64,000 bases of DNA, from NCBI GenBank assembly GCA_964006375.1, contig OZ023265.1:113911084-113975083 (forward strand), read 5' to 3'. The notes under the pieces were generated by a model. It was not told where the DNA came from and did no database searches. It saw only the letters and a list, made by a program, of their open reading frames with translations. Position 1 is the stretch's first letter. Each line of letters starts with the position of its first letter. Source of the DNA: Tillus elongatus. Its lineage: Eukaryota; Arthropoda; Insecta; Coleoptera; Cleridae. This document shows, piece by piece, positions 62,621-64,000 of this stretch. The translations under genes and the position numbers were made by a program.

Positions 62621-62977
62621 GTTGTTCCCACGAGAATGGGGGAAATACTGTCCACACCATCAGAACCCCCTGTGTGGTGCAAGGCGGGTTACTCTGGAGG
62701 GTTGCCTGGTACTCCAGAGGTTCCGTTCACGACACCATCGCCCTGGTGCCATCCATCCATAGGCACGGGTCACGTGACACCGTAGATTGGGGGAGTTTAG
62801 TTCGACCTCCTTGTCTAGATCCGTCATGTTTAGTTATTAGCAGGGTCACCTCGTGCAGGATGCGGATTTTTACCGCGCATGACGGTCTTGGGGAAAGCTT
62901 CATCGGGAGTTTATGTTGTTATTTCCACTTCCTCAGCTTGCCCCCTGGAGTCCTTTGGCCCGCGACTCCTTAACCCC
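62621..62977 (-). promoter_or_regulatory. LINE 5' UTR, probable internal promoter
   Basis: 357 bp conserved nearly exactly with 37755-38111 in copy 1. LINEs of this group usually carry an internal promoter at the 5' end, but I see no TATA box or other motif that proves it. Presence of the full 5' end in both copies supports recent full-length retrotransposition. Confidence 0.5.
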
Positions 62978-62990
62978 TAGAATGTCCCTT

Positions 62991-63120
62991 ACATGCTTGT
63001 CCACGATATGAAAATTTGGGTAAAAGAAAGTTGTCTGAAATTTTAAATCTAAATTTTACTAATGTAAACTATTTACTTACATTTTTAATTTATATAAAAG
63101 TATTTAAATTTACTTCATAC
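62991..63120 (+). pseudogene. I-group LINE C-terminus, right part
   Basis: Continues the frame from 57615-57738: CPRYENLGKRKLSEILNLNF, TNVNYLLTFLI. In I-group LINEs a Leu- and Ile-rich tail of this type ends ORF2. The relic runs out before the repeat arm that starts near 63152. Confidence 0.65.
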
Positions 63121-63151
63121 TTCTTAATTTGGTATATAATATAAGGCAATT

Positions 63152-63600
63152 GTAAGGCAAAGAACCTGAAACGATACAGGGTTGTGTAGAGAAAATGTCA
63201 CAAAAATGTGTTTTACAAAACCTTAAGTTTCAGCTGCAACCGTCATTGTCCCTTATTTTACAAAAATATTTGCATAAAATTCAATTTAAATGCTTCTCCC
63301 ATGCTTTGGCAGTAGTTTTAGTTATAGAGTTTATGGTTCAATAGTCTATAATTTTTGGCGAATTTTCGTAGAAAAAATTCGCTAATGAGGAGACCTCGAC
63401 TTTTGAATTTTCAATTTTTTTTTAAATAAGCGCGAACTGGGCCCCCTAGAGCCTATATCCGGTGTTAGTCTAAGTCTTTATCTGTTTACATATATTATAC
63501 ACGGTGACACATATCTTCGCTAAAGCTCAATATATCCGTTATTATACAAGATATGAAAAAAAAATTATACGTTAATGATAGGATCTCTTGAGCTACATCT
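63152..63600. repeat. TA-cored family arm
   Basis: GGCAAAGAACCTGAAACGAT, CAGCTGCAACCGTCATTGTC, GCTAATGAGGAGACCTCGAC and GAGCCTATATCCGGTGTTAG are colinear with 55060-55380. The mariner-type MITE end (CACGGTGACACATATC) follows at about 63500. Confidence 0.75.
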
Positions 63601-63699
63601 TTTATAATTATTTTAGTAATCATAATACATATGTCATAATACGTGTCGCAAGCTGTCAGAAATAAAAAGGTTTCTGTGTAGTTACATTTATTTTTTGTT

Positions 63700-63965
63700 G
63701 CCAGGGAAGTATAAATAGGGGTAGTGTTTTCAAAACTTATTATTTGTGTTCATTTTTAGTACAAAACTTTGAAATTGCTTTTAACAAAAATTAAAAGAGC
63801 ATAAAAATAACAACTTTTTAAAACACTATCCTTAAGGCTTTGAAATGACTTTGAACGAAAATTTAAAGAGCATAAAAATAATTACTTTTCAAAACACTAC
63901 CCCTATTTATATTGACAAACAAATTTAAATACAGCTGCCTTGCGTATGTCAGATTGACGCCTATC
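63700..63965 (+). pseudogene. Penelope-like relic: two inverted endonuclease ends
   Basis: The plus strand at 63840-63925 reads FEMTLNENLKSIKIITFQNT, close to FEITFNENLINLKKDNNFRN of the intact GIY-YIG end at 54257. The inverse strand of 63705-63790 shows the same sequence in the other orientation (AGGGGTAGTG on one side, CACTACCCCT on the other). It is therefore a palindromic scrap of a second, diverged Penelope-like element. Confidence 0.6.
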
Positions 63966-64000
63966 AACCTTCATTTAAATTTAACATAAGTAAGTATTTA

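Larger units (their letters stand above)
57739..62977 (-). mobile_element. Full-length LINE copy 2 (LOA-like, I group), both ORFs open
   Basis: On the minus strand it runs from GGGGTTAAGGAGTCGCGGGC (62977) to a poly-A of about 15 (57739-57753). The exact target duplication TAGAATGTCCCTT is at 57726-57738 and 62978-62990. The element is 5239 bp: 5' UTR about 357 bp, ORF1 of 385 codons, ORF2 of 1214 codons overlapping by 11 nt, and a 3' UTR of about 76 bp. There are no disabling changes that I can see. GC content is far above the surroundings. Clade call: LOA-like, from the endonuclease start, RNase H and DUF4780-type ORF1; R1-related elements are the main alternative. Confidence 0.95.

Noticed and set aside
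61973..62785. A 270-codon plus-strand frame, also present at 37107-37919
   Set aside because: It is antisense to LINE ORF1 and the 5' UTR. It stays open because the sequence is GC-rich and the copies are nearly identical. The composition (Arg, Leu and Pro-rich) shows no domain.

Overview
The window looks like gene-poor, AT-rich nuclear DNA from an arthropod, most probably an insect. I reach this from the content: a GC-rich non-LTR retrotransposon with a DUF4780-type ORF1 and an RNase H-bearing ORF2, several Tc1/mariner-superfamily transposases of the arthropod type with a YGEC/DRYP helix-turn-helix start, a Penelope-like element with a GIY-YIG nuclease, a ZBED/hAT relic, and tRNA-derived SINEs. 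I found no intact host gene, rRNA or functional tRNA. The species cannot be named from this sequence.

Layout. 1-5 kb: a decayed multicopy arthropod protein (minus) and a mariner-type relic. 5.9-12.5 kb: a fold-back repeat, then a 3.0-kb Tc1/mariner transposon with inverted repeats of about 850 bp at 9221-12249. 15.8-17 kb and 19.8-21.2 kb: two decayed LINEs (minus). 21.2-24.4 kb: two transposase relics and a direct pair of TA-cored repeats. 25.3-28.2 kb: a 5'-truncated LINE (minus) and a ZBED/hAT relic with a tandem duplication that a SINE later interrupted. 29.5-31.3 kb: another Tc1/mariner relic. 32.5-38.7 kb: an inverted pair of an unknown two-exon gene end, split by LINE copy 1 (32981-38111). 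41-45 kb: more TA-cored repeats, an R2-type endonuclease relic and another transposase. 48.2-49.6 kb: an internally deleted transposon. 50.6-57.6 kb: a SINE, a Penelope-like element with an inverted partial copy, and a large fold-back repeat. 57.7-63 kb: LINE copy 2 (57739-62977), with both ORFs open, inserted in an older LINE relic. 63.1-64 kb: another repeat arm and a second Penelope-like relic.

The organising theme is nested insertion. A dispersed repeat family has a recognisable sequence on each side of a (TA)n array. A long-TIR mariner, a Penelope-like element, an old LINE fragment and a mariner-like MITE all sit inside or at the edge of such arrays. The LINE left four copies: two full-length copies and two scraps holding only the 3' UTR. 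Three have exact 13-bp target duplications, and all end at the same 3' terminus. The only reading frames that look functional are ORF1 and ORF2 of LINE copy 2; nearly everything else is pseudogene. All assignments come from reading the sequence and from knowledge of these families; no database search was run.
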